From Sphingomonas sanguinis NBRC 13937 (lineage in GTDB: Bacteria; Pseudomonadota; Alphaproteobacteria; Sphingomonadales; Sphingomonadaceae): a stretch of DNA of 64,000 nucleotides. The notes below the pieces were generated by a model that was not told the origin of the DNA, ran no database searches, and saw only the letters and a program-made list of their open reading frames with translations. The first letter of the stretch is position 1; every line of letters begins with the position of its first letter. The stretch spans positions 24,521 to 88,520 of the forward strand of contig NZ_BCTY01000009.1 in assembly GCF_001591005.1 (NCBI RefSeq). Direction: 5' to 3'. Of this stretch, positions 43,519 through 51,754 are shown in pieces. Made by a program: the position numbers and the translations under genes.

Positions 43519-43896
43519 ATGAACGCCAAATCCGTCAGCCTGGGCCTTGGCCTGTTCTCGCTCGCCTTGGGGGCCGCCGAGCTGCTCGCCTCCCGCCGCA
43601 TTGCCGAGCGCCTGTCGGTGCCGGGCGGGGCAGGGGCCGTCAAAGCTTACGGCGTGCGCGAGATCGTCGCCGGGGTCGGGCTGGTCCAGGCGCCTGCCCA
43701 TTCGGCGCGGGCGTGGAACCGGGTGATGGGCGATCTGCTCGACCTGGGGACGCTGGCGGTTTCTGCGCGTCGCTCGCCGCGTGAGAAGGCGGTCTGGGGT
43801 GCGATCGGCTTCGTGGTTTTCGCCACCGCGCTCGACGTGCTGACCGCGCAGGCGCTGGATCGCACAACGGGCAAGACGATGCCCGTTGGGGCCTGA
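43519..43896 (+). CDS. Small membrane protein of unknown function
   Basis: A 125-residue protein with three or four hydrophobic segments: SLGLGLFSLALGAAELLA, then VREIVAGVGLV, and GAIGFVVFATALDVLTA near the end. No catalytic motif is visible. The start at 43519 has GAGG eight bases upstream. It diverges from the M28 gene and converges on the Mn catalase gene. Similar short proteins occur beside stress genes, so a stress role is possible but not shown. Confidence 0.65.
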   Translation: MNAKSVSLGLGLFSLALGAAELLASRRIAERLSVPGGAGAVKAYGVREIVAGVGLVQAPAHSARAWNRVMGDLLDLGTLAVSARRSPREKAVWGAIGFVVFATALDVLTAQALDRTTGKTMPVGA

Positions 43897-43902
43897 CGCT
43901 CA

Positions 43903-43940
43903 ACCGCCCCGGACCGGAAGGTTCGGGGCGGTCTTCTCTT
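43903..43940. terminator. Rho-independent terminator
   Basis: Stem ACCGCCCCG (43903-43911) with CGGGGCGGT (43924-43932), loop of 12, then CTTCTCTT. It directly follows the stop of the small membrane protein gene. Confidence 0.75.
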
Positions 43941-43959
43941 CCTCCCCTGCAAGGGGAGG
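43941..43959. repeat. Half copy of the palindromic intergenic repeat
   Basis: CCTCCCCTGCAAGGGGAGG is identical to the left arm of the element at 18920, but the inner part and right arm are missing. It lies in the gap between a terminator and the Mn catalase stop. Confidence 0.8.
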
Positions 43960-43970
43960 AGTGTTCTGGC

Positions 43971-44837
43971 CTACGCCACCGGCTTCTCGCCAATCTGTTC
44001 GGCCTGGGCGCTGCTGTCGGGACGGGCGGGGCCGAGCACCGGCTCTTCGCCCATTGGTTCGTTGCGGAACACGGTAAACTCGCCCCGGCCGTCGACACTC
44101 GGCCCCTGGGTCCAGCGGCCTTCGGGATAAGTGCCGTCGACCGAGGTGACGAAGAAGTCGTAATTGTGATCCTGACTTTCCTTCGCTTGCGGGAAGGAGT
44201 TGGGGATGGGTAGCGACGCCTGTTCGCCCAGTTCCTCGATCACGGCCAGCCATTGCTCCTGGTGCATGGTGTCGCGCGCGATCATGAAGTGAAGCATGTC
44301 CTTCATGCCCTGATCATGCGCGGCATTGTAGAGGCGGGTCGCCAGCACGCGGCCGGTGCTTTCGGCGGCGACGTTGCAATACATGTCGGCGGCGATGTTC
44401 CCGCTGGCATAGATATGGCTCATGTTGAACGGCACGCCGTCCGAGTCCACCGGTTGCGCGGCGAGGCCGGTCGACAGGATATGCTTGTGCAGCGCGCCTT
44501 CGATCGCGTGGCGGGCATTGCCGCCGCCCATGACCGCGCCGACGATGCCGTCCGCCGCGCCCTCTTCCTGAAGCGAGGCGGGCGCCTTGTCGAGATTGAG
44601 CGCGACGGCGGTCGCTAGCATCTCGATATGCCCGATTTCCTCGGTGGCGGTGTGGAGCAGCATGTCGCGATATTTCGGCGTGGGCGCGCGATTGCCCCAG
44701 GCCTGGAAGAAATACTGCATGCAGACGCGGATCTCGCCTTCCACGCCGCCGATCGCCTGTTGCAGCATACGCGCGAACAGGGGGTCGGGGCTCTCACAAC
44801 GCACGGGATATTGCAGGCGTTTGTCGTGATAATACAT
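43971..44837 (-). CDS. Manganese catalase
   Basis: Non-haem catalase breaking hydrogen peroxide into water and oxygen, 288 residues. The four-helix ferritin-like core carries the di-manganese ligands: Glu in GVEGEIRVCMQYFF, Glu and His in TATEEIGHIEML, Glu in CNVAAESTGR and His in RDTMHQEQW. The C-terminal tail is extended and Pro/Glu-rich. It is the last gene of a three-gene stress operon with a DUF892 protein and an SDR enzyme. Confidence 0.93.
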   Translation of the reverse strand: MYYHDKRLQYPVRCESPDPLFARMLQQAIGGVEGEIRVCMQYFFQAWGNRAPTPKYRDMLLHTATEEIGHIEMLATAVALNLDKAPASLQEEGAADGIVGAVMGGGNARHAIEGALHKHILSTGLAAQPVDSDGVPFNMSHIYASGNIAADMYCNVAAESTGRVLATRLYNAAHDQGMKDMLHFMIARDTMHQEQWLAVIEELGEQASLPIPNSFPQAKESQDHNYDFFVTSVDGTYPEGRWTQGPSVDGRGEFTVFRNEPMGEEPVLGPARPDSSAQAEQIGEKPVA

Positions 44838-44868
44838 GATCGGCCTCGCTTGGTCGCTGGGGAGGAAA

Positions 44869-45390
44869 TCAGTGGCTGGCGGTCTCGCCGGCCGCGCGGC
44901 GTTCGAGATAACGGCGGGTCAGCGCGGCGTTGTTCTCATCGACCCAGGCCGCCATCGACAGTTCTTCGTTCAGCGACTGGGTGAGCAGTGGCACGGCGCT
45001 GCCGAAGCCGCCGACATCGGCGATAGTGATCAGCGATTTGTAACTGGCCGCCTCGAAATTCTCGAAGGCGAAGTTGGCGAAGCTGTTCTTCAGGATTTCG
45101 TCGGGTGCGAAGATGTGGCCCAGCGCCGCCATATTGCCCGAGAAGCTCAGCGCCGCGTCCTTGAGGATCGATCGGCTTTCATTGAAGCCGTCCAATATGT
45201 CCTCCAGCCGAACGATTTGCTGCTCCGTCTCGCCGCGGTGCATCCGCAAGTGGTCGGCGACATCCGGATAGTTGGACAGGTGATCGAGTTGCCGGTCGAT
45301 CAGCGCCAGCGCCTGGTGCTCGACGGCATGGGCGTTCTTCAGCCCGGCGACGATCACTGCCGCGACGACGTCATTGGGTAGGGGTGCCAT
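44869..45390 (-). CDS. DUF892 (YciF-like) ferritin-like protein
   Basis: A 173-residue helical protein of the YciE/YciF type. Two helix pairs carry Glu and His at ferritin-like positions (NAHAVEHQALALIDRQ, RMHRGETEQQIVRLEDIL, FENFEAASYKSLI, SLNEELSMAAWVDEN). Such proteins are induced by stress in enterobacteria; the biochemical role is unproven. It lies between the SDR and Mn catalase genes, 26 and 31 bases from each, so it is co-transcribed. Confidence 0.85.
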   Translation of the reverse strand: MAPLPNDVVAAVIVAGLKNAHAVEHQALALIDRQLDHLSNYPDVADHLRMHRGETEQQIVRLEDILDGFNESRSILKDAALSFSGNMAALGHIFAPDEILKNSFANFAFENFEAASYKSLITIADVGGFGSAVPLLTQSLNEELSMAAWVDENNAALTRRYLERRAAGETASH

Positions 45391-45416
45391 GGATCATCGC
45401 TCCTTCGCGTTGAGGA

Positions 45417-46274
45417 TCAGAGGAAGGGGGTGCCGCCGGTGACGGGGATGGTCGCGCCGCTGATGTAGCTGGCCTCGCCGCTCGCCAGCAGGACGTAAGG
45501 CGGCGCAAGCTCGGCGGGTTGCGCGGCGCGTCCCATCGGCGTCTGTTCGCCGAAGCTCTTCACCGCCTCTGGCGGCATGGTGGAAGGGATCAGCAGGGTC
45601 CAGACCGGACCCGGCGCCACCGCATTGACCCGAATCTTCCGCTCGGCGAGCATCTGAGCCAGTCCGGCGGTAAAATTGTGGATCGCGCCCTTGGTCGTCG
45701 CATAGGCGAGTAGTTGCTGGTTGGGCTTGTCGGCGTTGATCGAGGTCGTGTTGATGACCGACGCGCCTTCGCCCATGTGCGGCAACGCGGCCTTCACAAG
45801 ATAGAACATCGCATGGATGTTGGTGGCGAAGGTGATTTCCCACTCCTCGTCGCTGATGTCCTCGACCGCCTGAAAGCTCGCTTGGTGCGCGGCGTTGTTC
45901 ACCAGGATGTCGACCCGGCCGAATGTCTGGACGGCGCGCTCGACGATGGTGCGGCAATGCGCGGGGTCGCTGACATCGCCGGGGATCAGCAGCGCTTTGC
46001 GACCGGCCTGCTCGACCAGCCGCTGGGTCTCAGCGGCGTCTTCGTCTTCGGACAGGTACGAGATCACGACATCCGCGCCTTCACGGGCAAAGGCGATGGC
46101 AACCGCGCGGCCGATGCCACTGTCCGCACCGGTGATGATCGCCTTCTTGTCGGTCAGCTTGCCATGGCCGACATAGCTATGCTCGCCGTGATCGGGGCGC
46201 GGGTCCATCTCCTCGGTCTGGCCGGGCATGTCCTGCTGCTGTTCGGGCTGGGGTGGGGTGGGGCGTTCGCTCAT
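45417..46274 (-). CDS. SDR family oxidoreductase, general stress type
   Basis: NAD(P)-dependent short-chain dehydrogenase of 285 residues. After a hydrophilic Pro/Gln-rich leader comes the Rossmann motif TGADSGIG, then NNAA, the catalytic Ser in INTTSIN and YATTK (Tyr-x3-Lys), and a late PVTGG. The leader and sequence resemble the general stress protein 39 group. First gene of the operon with DUF892 and Mn catalase. AAGGAG precedes the ATG, and an EcfG-like promoter lies about 25-50 bp upstream. Confidence 0.9.
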   Translation of the reverse strand: MSERPTPPQPEQQQDMPGQTEEMDPRPDHGEHSYVGHGKLTDKKAIITGADSGIGRAVAIAFAREGADVVISYLSEDEDAAETQRLVEQAGRKALLIPGDVSDPAHCRTIVERAVQTFGRVDILVNNAAHQASFQAVEDISDEEWEITFATNIHAMFYLVKAALPHMGEGASVINTTSINADKPNQQLLAYATTKGAIHNFTAGLAQMLAERKIRVNAVAPGPVWTLLIPSTMPPEAVKSFGEQTPMGRAAQPAELAPPYVLLASGEASYISGATIPVTGGTPFL

Positions 46275-46298
46275 GGACCGTGTCTCCTTGACCCACCC

Positions 46299-46324
46299 AA
46301 TGGACGGGTAAGGAGCGGCGTTCC
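46299..46324 (-). promoter_or_regulatory. EcfG-type general stress promoter candidate
   Basis: On the minus strand, GGAAC (46324-46320), 17 bases, then CATT (46302-46299). The alphaproteobacterial EcfG consensus is GGAAC-N16/17-CGTT, so one base of the -10 differs. It reads into the SDR-DUF892-Mn catalase operon. Confidence 0.5.
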
Positions 46325-46350
46325 GAAGAAAACCGTTATCTTAAAGCGTA

Positions 46351-47175
46351 TTAAGGCGTATTTTCGGGTTCCGCCGGATCGTCGTATCCAGCACTCGACT
46401 GGCCGGATGACGCGGTGTCGAGATGCGCCAGGATCACGCGCTCCAACGCGTCCAGCGCATCGGCATAGCTGTGCGAGTCCGTCGCCAGCGTTTCCATTGC
46501 AAAGCCATGACCGCGCGCGGCGGCGCGGAAGGCGACACCGGTCGCGTCGCCGCGCGCGACGATGATCGCGGCGGCATTTCCCCAGCTCGCGATGGCGTGG
46601 AGCAGCGGGGCGGCGGTCTCGTCAAAGGGGGCGGGGGGCGCGGCGATCTTGGCGAGCCCCTGTCGAAGCCGACCGAAATCGACCGCCCCACGCGCGAGTC
46701 TGAGCCATTCGGCGGGATTGGCGAGCTTGCGCGCATAATGGCGCCGGATCGCGGCGGCGGGCGGCAGCGCATCGGGCTCCTCGGCAAGCCAGGGATTGGA
46801 CATCAGCACGCCGTCCAATCCCGCCGCCTGTCCGAACATCGCCAGGGCGGAGGCCGCATCGCAATTGCCGAAGCCGATGATCTGCGCGACGCCCGCCGCC
46901 TGCGCAAAACTCGCGGTGGCGGCGGCGATGTCGGGGCCGCTCGCCTGCCAGCCGCCATTCAGCCCCTCGCTATCGCCCACACCGCGCCGATCGAAGCGGA
47001 ATACCGGATAGCCGCGCGCCGCAATCCGGGCGGCGAGCAAGGCCTGGCCGCGATGCGCCCCCATGCGCGGCTCGTTGCCGCCGGAGACGATCAGCAATCC
47101 GGTCGGCTGCGTGCCCTCGTCCAGCGTGCCGACCAGCGTCGCATCGTCGCACTGGAAGGAGATCAGCCTTCGCAT
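46351..47175 (-). CDS. Exosortase A system-associated hydrolase 1
   Basis: An alpha/beta hydrolase of 274 residues, matching the family found only with XrtA loci. The N-terminal strand FQCDDATLVGTLDEG and FDRRGVGDSEG are typical. At the nucleophile elbow the sequence is GFGNCDAAS, so cysteine replaces serine, as I recall for this family. The gene overlaps hydrolase 2 by 13 bases. With the carrier protein upstream it may act on a thioester or an acyl group; the reaction is unknown. Confidence 0.85.
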   Translation of the reverse strand: MRRLISFQCDDATLVGTLDEGTQPTGLLIVSGGNEPRMGAHRGQALLAARIAARGYPVFRFDRRGVGDSEGLNGGWQASGPDIAAATASFAQAAGVAQIIGFGNCDAASALAMFGQAAGLDGVLMSNPWLAEEPDALPPAAAIRRHYARKLANPAEWLRLARGAVDFGRLRQGLAKIAAPPAPFDETAAPLLHAIASWGNAAAIIVARGDATGVAFRAAARGHGFAMETLATDSHSYADALDALERVILAHLDTASSGQSSAGYDDPAEPENTP

Positions 47176-47858
47176 GACGCAATCCATTCGGCGATGTCGT
47201 CGGCCAGCAGGGCGGCGAGTTCGGCGTCCTCCTGCGGCTCCGCCCGGCGCCAGGGGGGCACGGCGTCGATGGTGCGGTCGGCCGGGCCGCGATCATGGCC
47301 GAGGCGCACGACACGGCGCGGCACGCCCGGCTGGTCATAGGGTTCGGCCCCCGCCAGCCCGGCGAGGAAATACGGCGAGACCCGATTGCCCGCGATCCGC
47401 ACCGGCGACTCCGCGCCGAACAGACCATGTTCGTCACCGCGCAATCCGGCCGCCGCGCGAAGCCGGATGACGTCGCGCAACACCGCCTCGCCGGTCATCG
47501 GGGCCAGATGCCAGCGGCCGAACAGCAATCCGAAGAGGTCGACCAACGTGCCGCCCCGGATCGAGACGCCGTAGCAACGCCGGTCCCCCATCGCGTTCGC
47601 GGCGGCCTCATGTGCCTCGCGCCATTTGAAGAGCGTCGCCTGTTCGGTGTCGATTAGGCTCTCGCCCGTGCCCGGCCAGTCGGGCAGCGCGCCGCCGATC
47701 CCGTGATCGGCCAGCCGCCGCAGCATCGCGACCACCAGGCTGCGCGTCCGGTTCGCTTCTTCCCAGAAGGGCATGGCGACCAGCACGACCGGCCCGTCGG
47801 CCGGACCGAAGCGCAACATCGCCTCGCGCCCGCCGGGCCAGTCATAATAGTCGATCAA
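47163..47858 (-). CDS. Exosortase A system-associated hydrolase 2
   Basis: A second alpha/beta hydrolase, 231 residues. The oxyanion region is VAMPFWEEANRTR, followed by LPDWPGTGES and the nucleophile elbow YGVSIRGG with Ser. The start is TTG at 47858, overlapping the carrier-protein stop as TTGA; a later ATG (MLRFGPADG) would lose the first strand. It is the middle gene of the minus-strand XrtA arm. Substrate unknown. Confidence 0.85.
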   Translation of the reverse strand: MIDYYDWPGGREAMLRFGPADGPVVLVAMPFWEEANRTRSLVVAMLRRLADHGIGGALPDWPGTGESLIDTEQATLFKWREAHEAAANAMGDRRCYGVSIRGGTLVDLFGLLFGRWHLAPMTGEAVLRDVIRLRAAAGLRGDEHGLFGAESPVRIAGNRVSPYFLAGLAGAEPYDQPGVPRRVVRLGHDRGPADRTIDAVPPWRRAEPQEDAELAALLADDIAEWIASCEG

Positions 47859-48127
47859 GCGCGCGCCTTGGCGTCGGCGAAGGCGACCAGCTGGCCGAAC
47901 GTCTCCAGCATCTCGCCATCGACCTCGTCATCTTCGATCAGGATGCCGAGGCGATCCTCCAGCTCGGTCAGCACGCCCGCGACCGCCATCGAGTCCAGCT
48001 CGGGCAGCGCGCCGAACAGCGGGGTGTCGGCATCGAAGCTCTCGACACGCTCCGCCGACAGGCCCAGCACATCGGCCAGTACGCCGCGCACCGTGGCGTC
48101 CACATCCTTGCTCGCCTCGACTACCAA
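47855..48127 (-). CDS. Acyl carrier protein of the XrtA locus
   Basis: A 90-residue carrier protein. The phosphopantetheine site is Ser46 in ELDSMAVAG, inside the usual helix-rich acidic fold (LEDRLGILIEDDEVDGEMLETFGQL). The start is taken as TTG at 48127 since no ATG or GTG fits before the first helix except GTG at KDVDATV. It heads the minus-strand arm, and its natural partner is the divergent acyl-CoA ligase, which could load it. It is not likely to be the fatty-acid synthesis ACP. Confidence 0.85.
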   Translation of the reverse strand: MVVEASKDVDATVRGVLADVLGLSAERVESFDADTPLFGALPELDSMAVAGVLTELEDRLGILIEDDEVDGEMLETFGQLVAFADAKARA

Positions 48128-48216
48128 ACCCTGTCGCCCTGCTGTTCGTATGTTTGCGACAGCGTTAGAGCGACGGGAGGCGTTGGGCAACGGGTGTTGG
48201 AAGGGCGCTGAGCAAA

Positions 48217-48242
48217 GCCCCCTCCCGCCTGCGGGAGGGGGC
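48217..48242. repeat. Perfect hairpin between the two XrtA arms
   Basis: GCCCCCTCCCG, a 4-base loop, and CGGGAGGGGGC. It lies in the 167 bp divergent gap between the carrier protein and ligase starts. Its composition recalls the palindromic repeats elsewhere in the window, but the sequence is not the same. It may be a repeat remnant or a regulatory structure in the ligase leader. Confidence 0.7.
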
Positions 48243-48294
48243 AGGCTTGGGGCGGGTGCTCGACTTTGTGGCCGAGCGCCTTGTAGATGGCGCG

Positions 48295-49782
48295 ATGAGC
48301 CCTGGTGCGTCCGCTTATCCGATCGATCATGTCCTGCACGGCGCAGGCGATGCCCCGGCGCTGCTCGACCGGGATGGCGGGCTGACCTATGCCCAGGCCG
48401 AGGACGCGGTGGCGCGGCTGGCCGGGTGGCTGGCCGCGCAGGGGTTCGAGCCCGGCGCGCGGGTGGCGACATGGTTGCCCAAGACCCGCACCGCCGCGCT
48501 GATGCCGCTCGCCGCCCCGCGCGCCGGGCTGGTGCATGTGCCGATCAACCCGCTGCTCAAGCGCGCGCAGGTCGCGCATATCCTGGCCGATAGCGGGGCG
48601 GCGATGCTGCTGACCCATGCCCCGCGCGCCGCCACGCTGGAGGAGGGTGACGTGCCGCCTGGCGTGGCCGTGACGACCGAGGCGGGGCAGGGCGACCCGC
48701 TCCCCCGGTCGGCGGCGGACCCCGGCGCGCTGGCGGCGATCCTCTATACCTCGGGCTCGACGGGGCGGCCCAAGGGGGTGATGCTGAGCCACGCCAATCT
48801 CTGGTACGGCGCGGTGTCGGTCGCGCAATATCTGAAGCTGACGCCCGACGACCGGGTGCTCGGCGTGCTGCCCTTCAGCTTCGATTATGGCCAGAACCAG
48901 CTGCTCTCCACCTGGGTGGCGGGGGGTGCGGTCGCGCCGCTCGACTATCTGACGCCGCGTGATGTGGTGAAGGCGGTGGTCCGGCATGGCGCGACGACGC
49001 TGGCGGGGGTGCCGCCGCTCTGGACGCAGTTGCTGAGCGCGGAATGGCCGGACGAGGCGGTCGCTTCGATCCGGCGGCTGACCAATTCGGGGGGCGCGCT
49101 GACCCCGCGCCTAGTGCGGGGATTGCGGACGCTGTTCCCGGCGGCGGAGCTGTACGCGATGTACGGACTGACCGAGGCGTTTCGCTCGACCTATCTCGAC
49201 CCCGCGCTGATCGACGCGCATCCCGATGCGATCGGACGCGCCATTCCCTTTGCCGAGGTGATGGTGCTGCGCCCCGACGGCACCCGCGCCGCCGCCGGAG
49301 AGCCGGGCGAGCTGGTCCATGCCGGGCCGCTGGTGGCGCAGGGCTATTGGCGCGATGCCGAACGGACGGCGCAGCGTTTCCGCCCCGCGCCGGGCCATGA
49401 CCGTGCCGTCTGGTCGGGCGACACGGTGGTCGAGGGCGAAGACGGTCTGCTCCGCTTCGTCGGTCGCGACGACGAGATGATCAAGGTTGCGGGCAACCGC
49501 ATCAGCCCGCAGGAGATCGAGGAAGCGGCCCTCGCCGGAGGGGAGGCGCGCGAGGCCGTCGCGTTCGGTATCGCCGACGACGCGCAGGGGCAGGCGATCG
49601 TCCTGATCCTGGCGGGCGACCCGGTACGCGAGCCCGAGCTGCGTCCACGGTTGAAGCGCGACCTGCCCAATTTCATGCAGCCCGCGCGCATCGAATGGCG
49701 CGAAGAACTGCCGCGCAACGCCAATGGCAAGCTGGACCGCGCCGCGCTGCGCCGGGCGCTGGCCGACAAGGACGTAAGATGA
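48295..49782 (+). CDS. Acyl-CoA ligase (AMP-forming), exosortase A system-associated
   Basis: An ANL-family adenylating enzyme of 495 residues, matching the XrtA-linked ligase family. Motifs are the P-loop YTSGSTGRPKGVM, YAMYGLTEAFRST, GDTVVEGEDGLLRFVGRDDEMIKVAGNRISP, and the catalytic Lys in NANGKLDR. It should activate a carboxylic acid, and the nearby carrier protein suggests the acid is loaded on it. The start is uncertain: ATG at 48295 is used, with GTG 48256 and TTG 48247 as options. It overlaps the decarboxylase by ATGA. Confidence 0.87.
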   Translation: MSPGASAYPIDHVLHGAGDAPALLDRDGGLTYAQAEDAVARLAGWLAAQGFEPGARVATWLPKTRTAALMPLAAPRAGLVHVPINPLLKRAQVAHILADSGAAMLLTHAPRAATLEEGDVPPGVAVTTEAGQGDPLPRSAADPGALAAILYTSGSTGRPKGVMLSHANLWYGAVSVAQYLKLTPDDRVLGVLPFSFDYGQNQLLSTWVAGGAVAPLDYLTPRDVVKAVVRHGATTLAGVPPLWTQLLSAEWPDEAVASIRRLTNSGGALTPRLVRGLRTLFPAAELYAMYGLTEAFRSTYLDPALIDAHPDAIGRAIPFAEVMVLRPDGTRAAAGEPGELVHAGPLVAQGYWRDAERTAQRFRPAPGHDRAVWSGDTVVEGEDGLLRFVGRDDEMIKVAGNRISPQEIEEAALAGGEAREAVAFGIADDAQGQAIVLILAGDPVREPELRPRLKRDLPNFMQPARIEWREELPRNANGKLDRAALRRALADKDVR

Positions 49783-51008
49783 CCAAGCCGATGGGCCCGA
49801 TCCCGCCCGCATTCGCGGGCCAGCAGGGTATGCTGACGATCGCCGGGCGAAGCGCTGTCGACTGGCTGGCGGGACGCGACGGTCCGGTCTTCGTCTATGA
49901 TCCGGCCACCGTCGCCGAGCGGGTGGCGCGCTTTCGCGCTGCCTTCCCGTCGATCGACCTGCATTATGCGATCAAGGCCAATCCTTTCCAACCGTTGCTG
50001 GAGGTGATGGCCGGGCTGATCGACGGGTTCGACGTCGCCTCGGCGGGCGAGCTGGTCAAGGTCGCCGGGCTGGGCAGGCCGGTCAGCTTTGCGGGGCCCG
50101 GCAAGCGCGACGCCGAACTGACCGCCGCGATCGCGGCGGGGGTGACGCTTAACCTGGAGTCGGACGGCGAGGCGGCCCGCGCGCTCGCCATCGCCGACCG
50201 GCTGGGTCACACGCCGCGCCTTGCCGTGCGCGTGAACCCTGATGTTGAGCTGCGCGGATCGGGCATGAAAATGGGCGGGCGCCCTTCGCCCTTCGGTATC
50301 GACGCGGTGCGCGTGCCCGCGCTGGTCCGCGACCTGGTGGCGGCGGGCGCGGACTGGCGCGGCTTTCATATCTATGCGGGCAGCCAGGCGCTCGACCCGC
50401 AGGCGATCATCGATACGCAGGCCGCGACGCTGGCGCTCGCCGCCCGGCTGGCGGAGGAGGCGGGCCACGCGCCGCCGCTGGTCAATCTGGGCGGCGGTTT
50501 CGGCGTGCCCTATTTCGCGGGCGACAGGCCGCTCGATATCGAGGCGGTCGGTGCGGCGCTGGAGCAGGGACTGGCCGCCCGTCCGGCCATCCTGCGCGAC
50601 ACCCGTTTCGCGATCGAACTCGGCCGCTGGCTGGTGGCCGAGGCGGGCGTCTATCTGGCGCGCGTGCTCGACCGCAAGGAAAGTGGGGGCGAAACCTTCC
50701 TGATCCTCGACGGCGGGCTGAACCACCAGCTGGCCGCCAGCGGCAATTTCGGCACGGTCGTCCGGCGCAACTATCCGCTCGCGCTCGCCCATGCGATGGG
50801 GGCGGAGCCGTTGGAGACGGTGTCGGTCGTCGGCCCGCTCTGTACCCCGCTCGACCGGCTGGGCGACCGGGTGGCGCTGCCCAGGGGCGCGGTCGGGGAT
50901 ATCGTCGCGATCTTTCTGGCGGGGGCCTATGGAGCCACCGCCAGCCCCTCGGCGTTTCTGGGGCATCCGCCCGCCGGGGAAGTCCTGGGCGATGCGGTAC
51001 AGCCATAA
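49779..51008 (+). CDS. PLP-dependent decarboxylase, exosortase A system-associated
   Basis: A fold-type III decarboxylase like diaminopimelate or ornithine decarboxylase, 409 residues. PLP binds Lys66 in HYAIKANPF; the His of the FHIYAGSQ loop, LGGGFGVPY, ELGRWLV and CTPLDRLG fit the family. It probably makes an amine from an amino acid for the polymer pathway. The ATG overlaps the ligase stop. True diaminopimelate decarboxylase cannot be excluded from motifs alone, but the context points to the XrtA family. Confidence 0.87.
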   Translation: MTKPMGPIPPAFAGQQGMLTIAGRSAVDWLAGRDGPVFVYDPATVAERVARFRAAFPSIDLHYAIKANPFQPLLEVMAGLIDGFDVASAGELVKVAGLGRPVSFAGPGKRDAELTAAIAAGVTLNLESDGEAARALAIADRLGHTPRLAVRVNPDVELRGSGMKMGGRPSPFGIDAVRVPALVRDLVAAGADWRGFHIYAGSQALDPQAIIDTQAATLALAARLAEEAGHAPPLVNLGGGFGVPYFAGDRPLDIEAVGAALEQGLAARPAILRDTRFAIELGRWLVAEAGVYLARVLDRKESGGETFLILDGGLNHQLAASGNFGTVVRRNYPLALAHAMGAEPLETVSVVGPLCTPLDRLGDRVALPRGAVGDIVAIFLAGAYGATASPSAFLGHPPAGEVLGDAVQP

Positions 51009-51103
51009 CGCTATGTTCACCTCTTCGATGGCATAGCGATCTTGCGCAATTTGCCTTTCATCTCCGTATCCTGGGGGATGAAGGGTTCAGGAGACCCGTT
51101 CGC

Positions 51104-51742
51104 ATGGCATCGTTCGCCCGTCCTCTCTTGCTTTCCGGCCTGCTCGCCTCGACGCTGACCGGCTGTTCGACGGGCCCGGCCAAGCCCGAGCTGCCGTCGG
51201 CCGGATTCGTGGCGCGCAAGGAGCAGCCGGGCGACGAATATGTGATCGGCCCGCTCGACACGCTCAGCATCTTCGTGTGGCGCAACCCCGATTTGTCGGC
51301 GAAGGTGCAGGTGCGCCCCGATGGCCGCATCACCACGCCGCTGGTCAACGACATGCCCGCCGTCGGCAAGACGCCCGCCATGTTGCAAGACGACATGAAG
51401 AAGGCGCTGTCGGAATATATCTCCAACCCGATCGTGTCGGTGATCGTCGAGAATTTCGCCGGCACCTATAGCCAGCAGGTGCGCATCGTCGGCGCGACCG
51501 AGCGGCCCGCCAACATCCCGTACCGCGCGAACATGACCCTGCTCGATGCGATGATCGCGGTGGGTGGGCTGAACCAGTTCGCGGCCGGTAACAAGGCCAA
51601 GTTGGTCCGCACCGACCGCGAGACCGGCAAGCAGCGCGAATATGCGCTCCAGATCAACGACCTGCTGCGCAAGGGCGATTCCTCGGCCAATGTTCGGCTG
51701 GAACCGGGCGATGTCATCATCATCCCCGAATCGATGTTCTGA
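51104..51742 (+). CDS. Polysaccharide export lipoprotein (Wza/GumB-like), XrtA-associated
   Basis: Outer-membrane polysaccharide export protein of 212 residues. The N-terminus is a lipoprotein signal with lipobox LTGC (Cys21). The Poly_export domain (YVIGPLDTLSIFVWRNPDLS, VRPDGRITTPLV) is followed by one SLBB domain (VRIVGATERPANIPY, LLDAMIAVGGL, RLEPGDVIIIPES). It forms the outer-membrane exit of the secretion channel together with the chain-length protein encoded 12 bases further on. Confidence 0.92.
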   Translation: MASFARPLLLSGLLASTLTGCSTGPAKPELPSAGFVARKEQPGDEYVIGPLDTLSIFVWRNPDLSAKVQVRPDGRITTPLVNDMPAVGKTPAMLQDDMKKALSEYISNPIVSVIVENFAGTYSQQVRIVGATERPANIPYRANMTLLDAMIAVGGLNQFAAGNKAKLVRTDRETGKQREYALQINDLLRKGDSSANVRLEPGDVIIIPESMF

Positions 51743-51754
51743 GGCAGCGCCGCC

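Noticed and set aside
49779..51008. Calling the PLP decarboxylase the cell's lysA
   Set aside because: It sits in a four-base overlap with the XrtA ligase and fits the XrtA-linked decarboxylase family better; a housekeeping lysA is expected elsewhere.
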